Of a DNA stretch of 64,000 nucleotides, positions 45,146 through 54,627 are shown piece after piece. The stretch's first letter is position 1. Every line of letters begins with the position of its first letter. The notes below the pieces were generated by a model. It saw only the letters and a list, made by a program, of their open reading frames with translations. It was not told the DNA's origin and did no database searches. The position numbers and the translations under genes are program-made. Source of the DNA: CAWGJF01 sp963822905 (GTDB lineage: Bacteria > Bacteroidota > Ignavibacteria > Ignavibacteriales > Ignavibacteriaceae); assembly GCA_963822905.1 (NCBI GenBank), contig CAWGJF010000001.1:1-64000 (forward strand), given 5' to 3'.

Positions 45146-46540
45146 ATGTTAAAAGCAAAAACAATTTTAATTGTTGATGACGAAGAATTTATAAGGCTAA
45201 GTTTAAGTCAGATACTCTCTGAAGAAAAATATAATGTAATATTAAATGATTCCGGAACAGCCGCTTTAAAAACCATAAAGGAAGAAGAGATTGATCTTGT
45301 TTTACTCGACCTTAATCTTCCTGATATGAGCGGTCTCAACATTCTGAAACAACTTAAGGCAGTTCAGCCCGGAATTTTAACGATTATTATGACAGGATTC
45401 GCTTCTGTCGAATCTGCAGTTGAGGCAATTAAACTTGGTGCGTATGATTATATAAAAAAGCCTTTCAAAGCAGATGCAATAAAACTTATAACACGGCTTG
45501 CACTTGAAACACAATCTTTAAAGAAAACAGTTTCAGAATTGCAGGGAGAAAAATACAAAGGGAAAGGTATTGAGGGTATCGTTGGTGAATCGACAAAGAT
45601 AAACAATGTTAAAAACCAGATTGTTGAATTTGCAAAACATGATTCTGAAACGGTTCTAATTACAGGGTTAAGTGGAACCGGCAAAGAATTGGTTGCCTCT
45701 GCGCTCCATAATCTTAGCAATAGAAGAGATAAGGAATTTGTGGAATTAAATTGTGCTTCAATTCCTGAAAATTTGCTTGAGAGTGAATTGTTTGGTTACG
45801 AAAAGGGGGCTTTTACTGATGCAAAATCAAGTAAGGCGGGATTGATGGAAAGAGCAGATGGTGGAACTTTATTTCTTGACGAGATCGGGGAAATGAGTTC
45901 TTTGCTTCAGGCAAAATTGTTACGTGTAATAGAGAACAAAAAATTTATGCGGCTTGGTTCAACAAAAGAAATCACCTCCGATATCAGGATCATTGCAGCT
46001 ACAAACAAAAACCTTAAAGATGCAATTACTGAAAAGAATTTCAGGGAGGATCTATATTATCGCTTGAATGTGCTCAGGATAGAAATGCCGTCATTAAAGG
46101 AAAGAGGACAAGATATAATTCTTCTTGCAAATCATTTCCTGGAAATATTCAGGAAGAAATTCAACAAAGAGATTGCCGGTTTTTCTGATGAAGCAAAAAA
46201 TCTTTTAATAAAATATGATTGGCCAGGGAATATCCGTGAGTTGAAAAATATTGTTGAACGAATTTGCATACTTCAAAAACAAGCTGTTGTAGAATCTTAC
46301 CATCTTCCGGCAGAACTCATTAATTTTCAAACTGAAAGCCCGGTATTAATAAATAAAGATGATAATCTTTTTTGTGCTTCATTTGAGGATATTATAAGAG
46401 ACACGGAAATTAACCTTATTAAAAAAGCTTATGACTTAAGCGGAAGCAATACTTCCCAGACCGCACGATTATTAAAAATACCCAGGGAAACTCTTCGTTA
46501 TAAACTTGAAAAATACAATATTGGCAATGGTGAATTTTAG
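45146..46540 (+). CDS. NtrC-family sigma54-dependent response regulator
   Basis: This 464-residue regulator has a receiver domain (1-120, phospho-Asp in LVLLDLNLPDMSG), an AAA+ domain (about 140-380) with Walker A GLSGTGKELVAS and Walker B TLFLDEIGEM, and a Fis-type helix-turn-helix (TSQTARLLKIPRETLRYKLE). The sigma54-contact loop reads GAFTDA rather than GAFTGA. The strong ribosome binding site GAGGAGG overlaps the kinase end. It should activate sigma54 promoters after phosphorylation by the kinase; the nearest good candidate is at 46625-46639. Confidence 0.94.
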   Translation: MLKAKTILIVDDEEFIRLSLSQILSEEKYNVILNDSGTAALKTIKEEEIDLVLLDLNLPDMSGLNILKQLKAVQPGILTIIMTGFASVESAVEAIKLGAYDYIKKPFKADAIKLITRLALETQSLKKTVSELQGEKYKGKGIEGIVGESTKINNVKNQIVEFAKHDSETVLITGLSGTGKELVASALHNLSNRRDKEFVELNCASIPENLLESELFGYEKGAFTDAKSSKAGLMERADGGTLFLDEIGEMSSLLQAKLLRVIENKKFMRLGSTKEITSDIRIIAATNKNLKDAITEKNFREDLYYRLNVLRIEMPSLKERGQDIILLANHFLEIFRKKFNKEIAGFSDEAKNLLIKYDWPGNIRELKNIVERICILQKQAVVESYHLPAELINFQTESPVLINKDDNLFCASFEDIIRDTEINLIKKAYDLSGSNTSQTARLLKIPRETLRYKLEKYNIGNGEF

Positions 46541-46547
46541 CCGGAAC

Positions 46548-46563
46548 TGGTGAAGATTCACCA
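46548..46563. promoter_or_regulatory. Palindrome between regulator gene and sigma54 promoter
   Basis: TGGTGAAGATTCACCA is a 16-base perfect inverted repeat, 7 bases after the regulator stop and about 62-77 bases before the -24 element. Its position suits an activator site, though it could instead be a short transcript-end hairpin. No second copy was found near the kinase promoter. Confidence 0.45.
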
Positions 46564-46624
46564 ACTTTCCTTTCTTAAACTCCTTATCATAGTGCTCTAC
46601 ATTGATTATTAATGTTTCAACCGG

Positions 46625-46640
46625 TGGCATTTCATTTGCC
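46625..46640 (+). promoter_or_regulatory. Sigma54 (-24/-12) promoter of the porin-Liv operon
   Basis: TGGCATTTCATTTGCC has TGGCA and TTGC with exactly 10 bases between GG and GC, matching the sigma54 consensus closely. It lies about 55 bases before the porin ATG and directly after the gene for an NtrC-type activator. The start of transcription would be near 46651. Confidence 0.75.
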
Positions 46641-46694
46641 TAAACGCAGTAATCGAATATTGGTTCGATATTAATAATTATTAATGGAGGAAAT

Positions 46695-47777
46695 ATGAAA
46701 AATTTATTTGTACTGCTATCTGTAGTTTTATTCTTAGGATTTGCAGGTAGCACATTTGCTCAATTCGATTGGTCCGGTGATTTACAGGTACGCCCCAGGT
46801 ATGATATTAAAAACTCAAATGATTATGGAGGCGTTTCTAAGGATTTGTATTATATGTTGAAGGCAACTTTAGATCTTAAAGTAGATGTTGGAGAAGGATT
46901 TTTTGCAAAAGTCAGACTGGAACACTATAACTATGCGGGTTATTTCTACACAAGCAATGCCGGAGTTGCAAATCCAATACTTGCCGGTTCAAATGATATA
47001 GTTGGCCGTCCGGTTGTGAATTTTGACTTAATGTATTTTGGAATTCACAAAGACTGCTGGGGTTTGGAAGGCGGTATCTTTCCAATAAGCGGAGTTGCAA
47101 ATCCAGTACTGGATGTACACTATATGCCAATGGTACTTGTTGATATTCCGTTTACCCTCTACAGATCAAACAGTCTTGTTGGTATTCAGGGATATGTAAA
47201 AGCAGGACCTGGCAAAGTGAATTATTTTGTTAGTAATGATCACAATGAATTATACGAAGAAGATATACTCGGAACAGTTTTAACTGATAAACACGACGTC
47301 TATACTTTCGGAGCAGATTATGCGTTTAAAGTAAGTGATTTCTCTATTCAGCCAACGGCAATGATTACCTGGGCCAGCGATTCAGTCTCGGCACCATTTA
47401 GTTATGGTCTTAACCTATCAACTCCGGAATTTTCCGGATTTAAGTTTGGTGGCAGCGCAGCTTTTTCAACACAAAGTGTGGATGGAACTTTAAACTATGA
47501 TGCCCAGCTATTCAGAATAAAAGCCGATGCTAAATTTGGACCTGGTGCTCTTCAGGCATGGTTCGATATTGCAAAAAGAACCGATAAGTTTATGACTGGA
47601 GATGTTGATCATAAATATACCTATCTGTGGTTACTATATAAATTCCCGATTTTCAGCTCAGACCACGGATCATTTTCTATTACTCCAAGATGGAGACATA
47701 TAACAGAAAAAGTAGACAACTTTAAAGATTTTGCAAGAGAAAAAATTGAATTGCTGTTTGCAATAACTTTTAAATAA
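46695..47777 (+). CDS. Porin-like outer-membrane protein
   Basis: This 360-residue protein has a signal peptide (NLFVLLSVVLFLGFAGSTFA) and an alternating-strand pattern (FDWSGDLQVRPRYDI, FFAKVRLEHYNYAGYFY, YTFGADYAFKVSDFSIQPTA) that ends REKIELLFAITFK, as in 16-18-strand barrels. It has the ribosome binding site ATGGAGGAAAT and is followed 28 bases later by the binding-protein gene. It likely lets the substrate of the ABC transporter through the outer membrane. That role is inferred from operon context. Confidence 0.8.
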   Translation: MKNLFVLLSVVLFLGFAGSTFAQFDWSGDLQVRPRYDIKNSNDYGGVSKDLYYMLKATLDLKVDVGEGFFAKVRLEHYNYAGYFYTSNAGVANPILAGSNDIVGRPVVNFDLMYFGIHKDCWGLEGGIFPISGVANPVLDVHYMPMVLVDIPFTLYRSNSLVGIQGYVKAGPGKVNYFVSNDHNELYEEDILGTVLTDKHDVYTFGADYAFKVSDFSIQPTAMITWASDSVSAPFSYGLNLSTPEFSGFKFGGSAAFSTQSVDGTLNYDAQLFRIKADAKFGPGALQAWFDIAKRTDKFMTGDVDHKYTYLWLLYKFPIFSSDHGSFSITPRWRHITEKVDNFKDFAREKIELLFAITFK

Positions 47778-47805
47778 GATTTTTAGATTTAAATAAAGGT
47801 GTGCT

Positions 47806-49044
47806 ATGAAATTATTTAAAATTTTTATCATGGGTGTTTTTGTTGCGGCAATTGTGATAGGAATAAATAGCTGCAGTAAAAATGAATCCGGCCCGATTAA
47901 AATCGGTGTTCTTCTTCCGCTGACCGGGGCCCAGGCAAATTTCGGGGAGATGGAAAAAAACTCCTACGAAATGTACAAAGAAAAGATTAACTCCGAAGGT
48001 GGAATAAATGGAAGAATGCTTGAATTTGTTTATGAAGATGATACAGGAAAACCTGATGTTGGAAGATCAGGAGCAGAAAAATTAATTACCGTAGATAAAG
48101 TCCCGCTGATAACTGGTGGCTATAGTTCTTCTGTTACTTTCGCAGCCTGTGCTGTTGCACAACAGAATAGAATTCCTTTCCTGGTTTGTACAGGATCTGT
48201 AGATAAAATTACTGAGCCCGAGTCTTTCAATTTAACAACAAACGACGGAGATAAATTTTATATCTATAGATTAAATCCACCTGTTTCTGAATACGCCTCC
48301 GGACTTGAAAGTTTGCTCACTGAAGTTGTACATCCATCTTCTGTTTACATCCTTCATGAAAACACTTCGTTTGGAACCGGTGGCGCTGAATCATTTAAGA
48401 ACACTTGCGAAAGATTAGGGATAAAGGTTCTTGGAGTAAAATCATATTCTGCTGGTGCTGTTGATTTTAAACCATTATTGGAAAATGAAAAGAAAGCTAA
48501 GCCTGACATGGTTTACATGATTTCCTATGTAATGGATGCAGCCTTACTTATGAAACAAGCCCGCGAAATAAATTTTACACCAAACCTGTTTGTTGGCGCC
48601 GGCGCCGGCTACACAATGCCTGCTTTTAAAGATAACGCCGGGGACGCTTCCAATGGAGTTCTTTCTGCAACCCTCTGGCATCAATCCCTGCCAATCAAAG
48701 GAGCTACTGAATATTATAACGATTATATTAAAAAATATGGCGGAGAAGGGCCTGATTATCATGGAGCAGAAGCTTATTCTGCTGCGCAAATAGTGGTTGA
48801 AGTTTTAAAAAGCACAGAAGATTATTCTTCTGAAAGTTTGAAGAAAGCTCTTGACAAAGTTGATATGAAAACAATCTTTGGCCCGGTTAAATTCACATCT
48901 TATGACAATAAAATTCATCAGAATAAAATGGACACTTATGTAGTTCAATGGATTGATGGGAAATTAAATCTTGTCTGGCCAAAAGATCTTGCAAATGCAA
49001 ATTTCGAATACCCCATTAAATGGGACGTAGTTTGGGGAAAATAA
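47806..49044 (+). CDS. Liv-type ABC transporter substrate-binding lipoprotein
   Basis: This 412-residue protein has a lipobox (IGINSC, acylated Cys near 23). A type I periplasmic-binding fold follows: IKIGVLLPLTGAQANFGEME, then INGRMLEFVYEDDTGKPDVG, then VPLITGGYSSSVTFAACAVA. The family binds branched-chain amino acids, amides, urea or aromatic acids; the specificity here is not evident. It precedes two permease and two ATPase genes in the same order as Liv systems. Confidence 0.92.
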   Translation: MKLFKIFIMGVFVAAIVIGINSCSKNESGPIKIGVLLPLTGAQANFGEMEKNSYEMYKEKINSEGGINGRMLEFVYEDDTGKPDVGRSGAEKLITVDKVPLITGGYSSSVTFAACAVAQQNRIPFLVCTGSVDKITEPESFNLTTNDGDKFYIYRLNPPVSEYASGLESLLTEVVHPSSVYILHENTSFGTGGAESFKNTCERLGIKVLGVKSYSAGAVDFKPLLENEKKAKPDMVYMISYVMDAALLMKQAREINFTPNLFVGAGAGYTMPAFKDNAGDASNGVLSATLWHQSLPIKGATEYYNDYIKKYGGEGPDYHGAEAYSAAQIVVEVLKSTEDYSSESLKKALDKVDMKTIFGPVKFTSYDNKIHQNKMDTYVVQWIDGKLNLVWPKDLANANFEYPIKWDVVWGK

Positions 49045-49081
49045 AAACTGAAAATGTCAGCTAATAACTTTAGGCAGAGGT

Positions 49082-49957
49082 ATGGAACTAATACTGCAAT
49101 CATTGATATACGGACTTTTGATTGGTGGTCTTTATGCAATAATCGGCATTGGAATGACGCTGATTATGGGGGTATTAAATATCATCAATCTTGCACACGG
49201 ACAGATTATGATGGTTGCAATGTACCTGACCTGGGTAATGTGGCAGTACGCTGGATTGGATCCGTACCTCTCCATCTTTATTACAATACCGGTTGTTTAC
49301 TTTCTAGGAAAAGGAATCAGCCGGTATCTTTTATATCCATTAATTAAAAAAGATTCAATCCTTCCTGAAAACCAGGTGCTGATGACTGTAGGTATCGGGA
49401 TGGTCCTTGTTGAACTTGCACGCTCAACTTTTTCAAGCGATTACCGTTCAGTAAGAACAAGCTATACAGATGAAGCGTGGCATCTGGGTAATATCTCTCT
49501 AAGTGTACCTCTGGTGATTGCTTTTTTTATAGCACTCGCTTTAACACTTGGGCTTTTTATTCTATTAATAAAAACTGATTTAGGCAGATCTATACGTGCA
49601 ACGGCTCAGGATAGAGAGGCAGCAACATTAATGGGAATCAGTGCTAAGAGAATAACAATTTTGACTTATGGTTTGGGAAGCGGTTTAGTCGCTGCTGCGG
49701 GAACCCTGCTTTTACCAGTTTATTATTTGTTCCCTGATGTCGGTCCAATATTTACAGTCAAAGCTTTTGTGATTACAATTCTTGGTGGGCTTGGTTCACC
49801 GATTGGTGCAATTGCCGGGGGGCTTGTACTTGGAATTGCCGAAACTTTCGGAGCCACTTATTTAAGCATGGGTTACCGTGATGCTGTCGGACTTGTGATT
49901 TTTCTATTAGTGCTTGTATTTCTTCCCGGCGGTATTAAACAGCTAACAAAAATATAA
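49082..49957 (+). CDS. Liv-type ABC permease (LivH-like)
   Basis: This 291-residue inner-membrane permease has eight or so helices. It begins LILQSLIYGLLIGGLYAIIG and carries the family segments GVLNIINLAHGQIMMVAMYL and, near the C-terminus, FTVKAFVITILGGLGSPIGA. It forms a heterodimeric channel with the next gene product. The start at 49082 follows an AGAGG ribosome binding site. Confidence 0.92.
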   Translation: MELILQSLIYGLLIGGLYAIIGIGMTLIMGVLNIINLAHGQIMMVAMYLTWVMWQYAGLDPYLSIFITIPVVYFLGKGISRYLLYPLIKKDSILPENQVLMTVGIGMVLVELARSTFSSDYRSVRTSYTDEAWHLGNISLSVPLVIAFFIALALTLGLFILLIKTDLGRSIRATAQDREAATLMGISAKRITILTYGLGSGLVAAAGTLLLPVYYLFPDVGPIFTVKAFVITILGGLGSPIGAIAGGLVLGIAETFGATYLSMGYRDAVGLVIFLLVLVFLPGGIKQLTKI

Positions 49958-49965
49958 GAAAGAAA

Positions 49966-50961
49966 ATGAAAGAAACTTCGTCAGCCAGAGCTTTTAAGAT
50001 TACACGGACCGAATGGATTATTATTGCAGTATCTTTAGTCCTTCCTGTAATTTTTGATTTCTCTTCTTACTTCCAGGGATTATTAATTTTTATTATGATC
50101 TGGGTAATCCTCGGAAGTTCCTGGAATCTTTTGGCTGGATATACCGGACTTGTTTCTTTCGGTCATGCCGCATATTTCGGAATTGGTGCTTATGCTGCAG
50201 CCCTCCCGTTTCTTCACTGGGGTCTTTCCCCATGGTGGGGACTGTTAACCGGTGGCATTGCTGCGATTATTCTCGGCTATCTTTTAGGAATTGTAGTGTT
50301 CAGACTTCGCGGTCCCTACTTTGCACTAGGCACACTGGCAACTGCAGAAATACTTCGGCTTATTTTTGGTGAAGAAGACTGGCTAACCAGCGGTCATACA
50401 GGAATTTTGTACATGACAACCTGGGTCAGTAAATATCCTTACTATTATGTAGCCCTGGCACTTGCTCTTGGGGCAGTATTTTCAATAAAGTTTGTAATGA
50501 AAACAAAGGCAGGATTTTATTTTCTATCTATCCGGGAAGATCAGGATGCTGCCGAAGCACTTGGAATAAATACAAGGAAGTACAAAAATGTTGCAACTGC
50601 AATTTCAACATTCTGGGCAGGAATGGCTGGCGCATTTTACATGATCTATATGGGATTTATCGATCCCGAAGTTGTGTTTGCTCTTCATAATATTTCAATC
50701 ATTTCAATTCTTGTTGGAATAATCGGTGGCGTGGGAACCAACTGGGGTCCCACCGTTGGCGCTGTTGTAATGGTTTTTATGCAGGAACTACTCCGCTCTT
50801 CAGTTTTCGGACTGGCACCGGAATGGCTTTCAAAATTTCACTCCCTTGCATTTGGTTTGCTTGTCATCTTTGTAATTCTTTATATGGCTGGTGGAATCGT
50901 TGGTGACTGGAATCTTATTTCACGCAAATTTAAATCAGTCCGGGCAGAGAAAAGCCAATGA
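49966..50961 (+). CDS. Liv-type ABC permease (LivM-like)
   Basis: This 331-residue permease with about nine helices has the typical segments SSWNLLAGYTGLVSFGHAAY and AAEALGINTRKYKNVATAIS, the latter resembling the EAA-type loop that contacts the ATPase. It starts 8 bases after the LivH-like stop. Its stop overlaps the next ATG by four bases (ATGA), showing translational coupling. Confidence 0.92.
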   Translation: MKETSSARAFKITRTEWIIIAVSLVLPVIFDFSSYFQGLLIFIMIWVILGSSWNLLAGYTGLVSFGHAAYFGIGAYAAALPFLHWGLSPWWGLLTGGIAAIILGYLLGIVVFRLRGPYFALGTLATAEILRLIFGEEDWLTSGHTGILYMTTWVSKYPYYYVALALALGAVFSIKFVMKTKAGFYFLSIREDQDAAEALGINTRKYKNVATAISTFWAGMAGAFYMIYMGFIDPEVVFALHNISIISILVGIIGGVGTNWGPTVGAVVMVFMQELLRSSVFGLAPEWLSKFHSLAFGLLVIFVILYMAGGIVGDWNLISRKFKSVRAEKSQ

Positions 50962-51698
50962 GTGTACTGACAATCACCAATCTAAAAAAAGTTTTTGGCG
51001 GCCTAACTGCTGTCAATGATGTTTCCTTTGAAATAAATGAAGGCGAAATATTTGGATTGATCGGACCAAATGGAAGCGGTAAAACAACAATCTTTAATAT
51101 GATAAGCCAATATTATTCAGTGACTTCCGGAAAGATTTATTTCAAGGGACAGGATATAACAAAAAAGAAAACTTTTGAGATTGCACGGCTTGGAATAGGG
51201 AGAACATTCCAGGTAGTAAAGCCATTAAAAAGATTAACTGTTGAAGAAAATGTAATGGCTGCAGCTTTTTCAAGAGAATCCACATTTAATGGAGCCAGAA
51301 AAGTTGCTGGTGAAGTATTAGAATTTTGTAAGCTTGCTGACCAAAGCAATATAAAAGCCGGTGGATTGCCTATTGCCGGAAGAAAAAGACTTGAAATTGC
51401 TAAAGCGCTTGCCACAAAACCATTCCTTCTTTTGCTTGATGAAACTGCTGCAGGTTTAAATCCTTCCGAACTTGATGAAGCTATTGATATTATCAAAAAA
51501 ATAAGAAGCGAACTGGGCATTACAATTGTTATTGTCGAACATATCATGAAAGTTATTATGAGTATAAGCGACAGGATTCATGCAATTGCATATGGCGCAA
51601 CAATAGCCGAAGGAACCCCAGACGAGGTTGCAAAAAATCCTACTGTAATTGAAGCCTATCTCGGTTCTGATTATGCAGGAGAGAATAACCTTGCTTAA
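50958..51698 (+). CDS. Liv-type ABC ATPase (LivG-like)
   Basis: This 246-residue ATPase has Walker A GPNGSGKTT, an ABC signature region (GGLPIAGRKRLEIAKALATK) and Walker B LLLLDETAAGLNP. The signature is IAGRKRLEIAK instead of the classical LSGGQ form, but similar sequences occur in LivG proteins. It overlaps the preceding permease by four bases and the following ATPase by several. Confidence 0.92.
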   Translation: MSVLTITNLKKVFGGLTAVNDVSFEINEGEIFGLIGPNGSGKTTIFNMISQYYSVTSGKIYFKGQDITKKKTFEIARLGIGRTFQVVKPLKRLTVEENVMAAAFSRESTFNGARKVAGEVLEFCKLADQSNIKAGGLPIAGRKRLEIAKALATKPFLLLLDETAAGLNPSELDEAIDIIKKIRSELGITIVIVEHIMKVIMSISDRIHAIAYGATIAEGTPDEVAKNPTVIEAYLGSDYAGENNLA

Positions 51699-52395
51699 AG
51701 TCGAAAATTTAAATATGAGCTATGGTGATATGCAGGTTCTCTGGGATGTTTCGTTTGATGTCAACGAAGGAGAAATTGTAGTTCTTGTTGGAGCAAACGG
51801 CGCTGGAAAATCTTCTACATTAAAAACAATCTCCGGATTACAAAAACCAAATTCTGGAACAATTACATTTAATGGAAAATCTCTGATCCAAATTTCCCCC
51901 GAAGAAATAATAAAGGAAGGTGTTGTTCATTGTCCCGAAGGAAGACGATTATTTAATGAAATGACAGTGGAAGAAAACCTATTTATGGGTTCTCTTCATG
52001 GGAATGCAAAAAAGGAGAGAATGAAAACCCTGGATAAATGTTACGAACTTTTTCCAAGACTTAAAGAAAGAAGAAAGCAACTCGCAGGCACTTTGAGTGG
52101 TGGAGAGCAACAGATGGCAGCTATTGCACGTGGATTAATGTCGCTTCCAAAACTTTTAATGCTTGATGAACCCAGCTTGGGATTGGCACCAGTACTTGTT
52201 CAGAATATTTTTGAAATTATAAAAGACATTAATCAAAAAGGAATGACTATTCTTCTTGTTGAACAAAATGTGCAAATGACACTTAAATTTTGTCATCGCG
52301 CTTATGTTCTTGAAAATGGAAAGGTTTCGATAAGTGGAACGGGGAAAGAACTGCTAAGTAACGAACACGTTAAATCTGCCTATTTAGGAATTTAA
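51691..52395 (+). CDS. Liv-type ABC ATPase (LivF-like)
   Basis: This ATPase of about 234 residues has Walker A VGANGAGKSS, the signature LSGGEQQMAAIARGLM and Walker B LLMLDEPSLGLAP. A TTG at 51691 is the favoured start: AGGAG lies at 51677-51681, the protein would then begin at LKVENLNMSYGDMQVL as in the family, and the length is typical. Upstream in-frame starts (ATG at 51673) would add six residues. The start lies inside the end of the LivG-like gene. Confidence 0.9.
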   Translation: MLKVENLNMSYGDMQVLWDVSFDVNEGEIVVLVGANGAGKSSTLKTISGLQKPNSGTITFNGKSLIQISPEEIIKEGVVHCPEGRRLFNEMTVEENLFMGSLHGNAKKERMKTLDKCYELFPRLKERRKQLAGTLSGGEQQMAAIARGLMSLPKLLMLDEPSLGLAPVLVQNIFEIIKDINQKGMTILLVEQNVQMTLKFCHRAYVLENGKVSISGTGKELLSNEHVKSAYLGI

Positions 52396-52411
52396 CCTGG
52401 AGGGAAAAAAT

Positions 52412-53062
52412 ATGTTAGTACGAAAATGGATGTCCAAAAATCCAATTGTAATTGAGGAAAGCGCTTCTCTTTCAGATGCAATAAACCTTCTGAAACAACA
52501 TAAAATTAGAAGAATACCCGTAATGAAAAAGGGAGCCTTGGTTGGGATAATATCAGATCGTGATTTAAAGGAAGCTTCGCCTTCAAAAGTTACTTCGCTA
52601 GATATCTGGGAGCTGCATTATCTTATGTCCAAGATTCTTGTAAAAACGATTATGAAAAAAGATGTTGTTACTGTTTCCCCGGATACTACCTTAGAAAGAG
52701 CAGCGATACTTATGTTTGATAATAAAATCGGTGGACTGCCTGTTTTAGATAAACAGAAAAAGCTTGTTGGAATTTTAACTGAACAAGATGTTTTTAAAGC
52801 ATTAATTAATATAACCGGCGCCCGGTTTGCAGCAAACAGAATATCGATTGTCGTAGAAGATTCTCCCGGATCAATCAAAGAGATGATGGATGTGATGAGA
52901 AAATATAAATTCAAATACAACAGTATTTTAACCACACACGAAGGTGTTAAAGAGGGGTTCCGAGAGGTTTTAATTAGGTTTCAGGCTGAAAAAGATGAGT
53001 TAACAAAAATTTTAAATGATTTAAAATCGAAATACAACAAGGTTGAATTAACTGTTGATTAA
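52412..53062 (+). CDS. CBS-pair plus ACT-like regulatory protein (AcuB type)
   Basis: This 216-residue cytoplasmic protein has two CBS motifs (about 1-60, VRKWMSKNPIVIEESASLSD; about 75-140, VKTIMKKDVVTVSPDTTLER) and a C-terminal ACT-like domain (about 143-210, ISIVVEDSPGSIKEMMDVMR). CBS pairs usually bind adenine nucleotides, and ACT domains bind amino acids. It has the ribosome binding site TGGAGGG and follows the ATPase by 16 bases, so it may couple uptake to nucleotide or amino acid levels. This is inference from domain knowledge. Confidence 0.88.
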   Translation: MLVRKWMSKNPIVIEESASLSDAINLLKQHKIRRIPVMKKGALVGIISDRDLKEASPSKVTSLDIWELHYLMSKILVKTIMKKDVVTVSPDTTLERAAILMFDNKIGGLPVLDKQKKLVGILTEQDVFKALINITGARFAANRISIVVEDSPGSIKEMMDVMRKYKFKYNSILTTHEGVKEGFREVLIRFQAEKDELTKILNDLKSKYNKVELTVD

Positions 53063-53115
53063 AAATTGATGCGACAAATTTTTGTAAGTTTACTAATTCT
53101 TATTTGATGTTAGAA

Positions 53116-54627
53116 TTATTTATTAGACGGTAATGAAACAAAAAAAGTAGTCCCTTTATCCTTTTTGCTTTCTACCCAAATTTTGCCGCCCTGTTTTCCT
53201 ACAAGATCTTTACAAATTATAAGTCCAAGTCCTGATCCGCTTTCTTTTTCAGTTCCCTTCGTTGAATGACCAATATCCATCTTAAATAATTTATCAAGGT
53301 CTTCTTCTTTCATACCAACTCCGTTATCAACAATTTTGATGATTATAGATTTGTCTTTCGATTCAGTCATCGCAGCAATTGTTCCGCCGGGATTTGTAAA
53401 TTTTATTGCGTTTGAAAGAAGATTTCTCATAACAGTTTCGGTCATTTTCATATCGGCTATCACTGCTAATGCCGGATGAACATTGATAACAAAATTTATT
53501 TGCTTGTTCTTTAGATTTTGATGATAAAGTTTTTCAATGTTATGCATTAGAGGCAACAAGCGAATTTCCTCCGGCTCATATGACATTTTGCCCGTTTGTA
53601 TTCTTGACCATTCCAGGAGATTTTCGACAAGGGAATATGTACTCTTGGATGTACTTGCTGCTTCGGTTATTATTTCGAGTTTTTCATCTTCCTCAAGCGT
53701 ATCGTATGACGAGGACAAAATATCAAGAATTCCCATTAGTCCAGAAAGCGGACTTCTTAAATCGTGTGAAATAATAGAAAAGAATTTATCTTTTGTTGCG
53801 TTAATTTCCAGAAGTTCCGAATTGATTTTTTTGATTTTATCTTCATAATCTTTTTGTGATTTAATACTTGTACAGGATCCTATAAAACCAATAAAAATGT
53901 GTTCCCTGCTGAATCGTGGTGTTCCGTTTATCATCATCCATTCAAATTCCTTATGCTTCCCAAGCAGCCTGAATTCAATTGAAAATGGCTGCCTGTTATT
54001 TATTGCATTCTGATAATTCTCTAAAAATTTTTCAAGGTCTTCAGGATGAACATTCTTCAGCCAGTTCATACCTAATTGTTCACCTAATTCTTTTCCCGAG
54101 TAATCAAGCCATACTTTATTGACGAAACTGAATAAGCCTTCAACATCTGAAATCCATATCATAACCGGGGCTGTGTTTGCCATATTTTCAAACCTGGCTT
54201 CACTTCCCCGTAATACTTCTTCTTTCATTTTTTGAAGAGTAATGTCTACAAGCGCTACTGAGCAAACCTGTGTCTTGATTTCGCTATTAGTGACCGATCT
54301 TATTACTGCTAAAGAATACAGATAATTATTTTCTCTTTTCTTTATTTTAACATCAATTACCTGGGACTCTTTTGTACTAAATGATTTTTGAATCATCCTG
54401 GATATGGTTTCTTTTTCTCTTTCTTCCAAAAGTTCGGAGAAATTAGAATTAACTAACTCCTCTTTATTCCACCCGGTTAAAGAGGCTCCGGTATTGTTTA
54501 ATTCGACAATCCTCATCTCGCTATCAAGCAGAAATAATGCTGTTGGAAATAATTCTATTAGGTTAGACACCACAGGAATGTTTTCTTTTAATTCAGGAAT
54601 TGATGAGGTTTTATCAGGGTCATTCAT
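53116..54627 (-). CDS. Cytosolic PAS-PAS histidine kinase
   Basis: This 503-residue kinase has no transmembrane helix. PAS 1 is at about 18-135 (LFPTALFLLDSEMRIVELNN) and PAS 2 at about 145-265 (APVMIWISDVEGLFSFVNKV). HisKA follows with FFSIISHDLRSPLSGLMGIL (about 285) and then HATPase with NAIKFTNPGG, VDNGVGMKEED and GSGLGLIICKDLVGKQG. No response regulator is adjacent, so it is an orphan kinase that may work with a distant regulator. It converges with the CBS-ACT gene. Confidence 0.92.
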   Translation of the reverse strand: MNDPDKTSSIPELKENIPVVSNLIELFPTALFLLDSEMRIVELNNTGASLTGWNKEELVNSNFSELLEEREKETISRMIQKSFSTKESQVIDVKIKKRENNYLYSLAVIRSVTNSEIKTQVCSVALVDITLQKMKEEVLRGSEARFENMANTAPVMIWISDVEGLFSFVNKVWLDYSGKELGEQLGMNWLKNVHPEDLEKFLENYQNAINNRQPFSIEFRLLGKHKEFEWMMINGTPRFSREHIFIGFIGSCTSIKSQKDYEDKIKKINSELLEINATKDKFFSIISHDLRSPLSGLMGILDILSSSYDTLEEDEKLEIITEAASTSKSTYSLVENLLEWSRIQTGKMSYEPEEIRLLPLMHNIEKLYHQNLKNKQINFVINVHPALAVIADMKMTETVMRNLLSNAIKFTNPGGTIAAMTESKDKSIIIKIVDNGVGMKEEDLDKLFKMDIGHSTKGTEKESGSGLGLIICKDLVGKQGGKIWVESKKDKGTTFFVSLPSNK

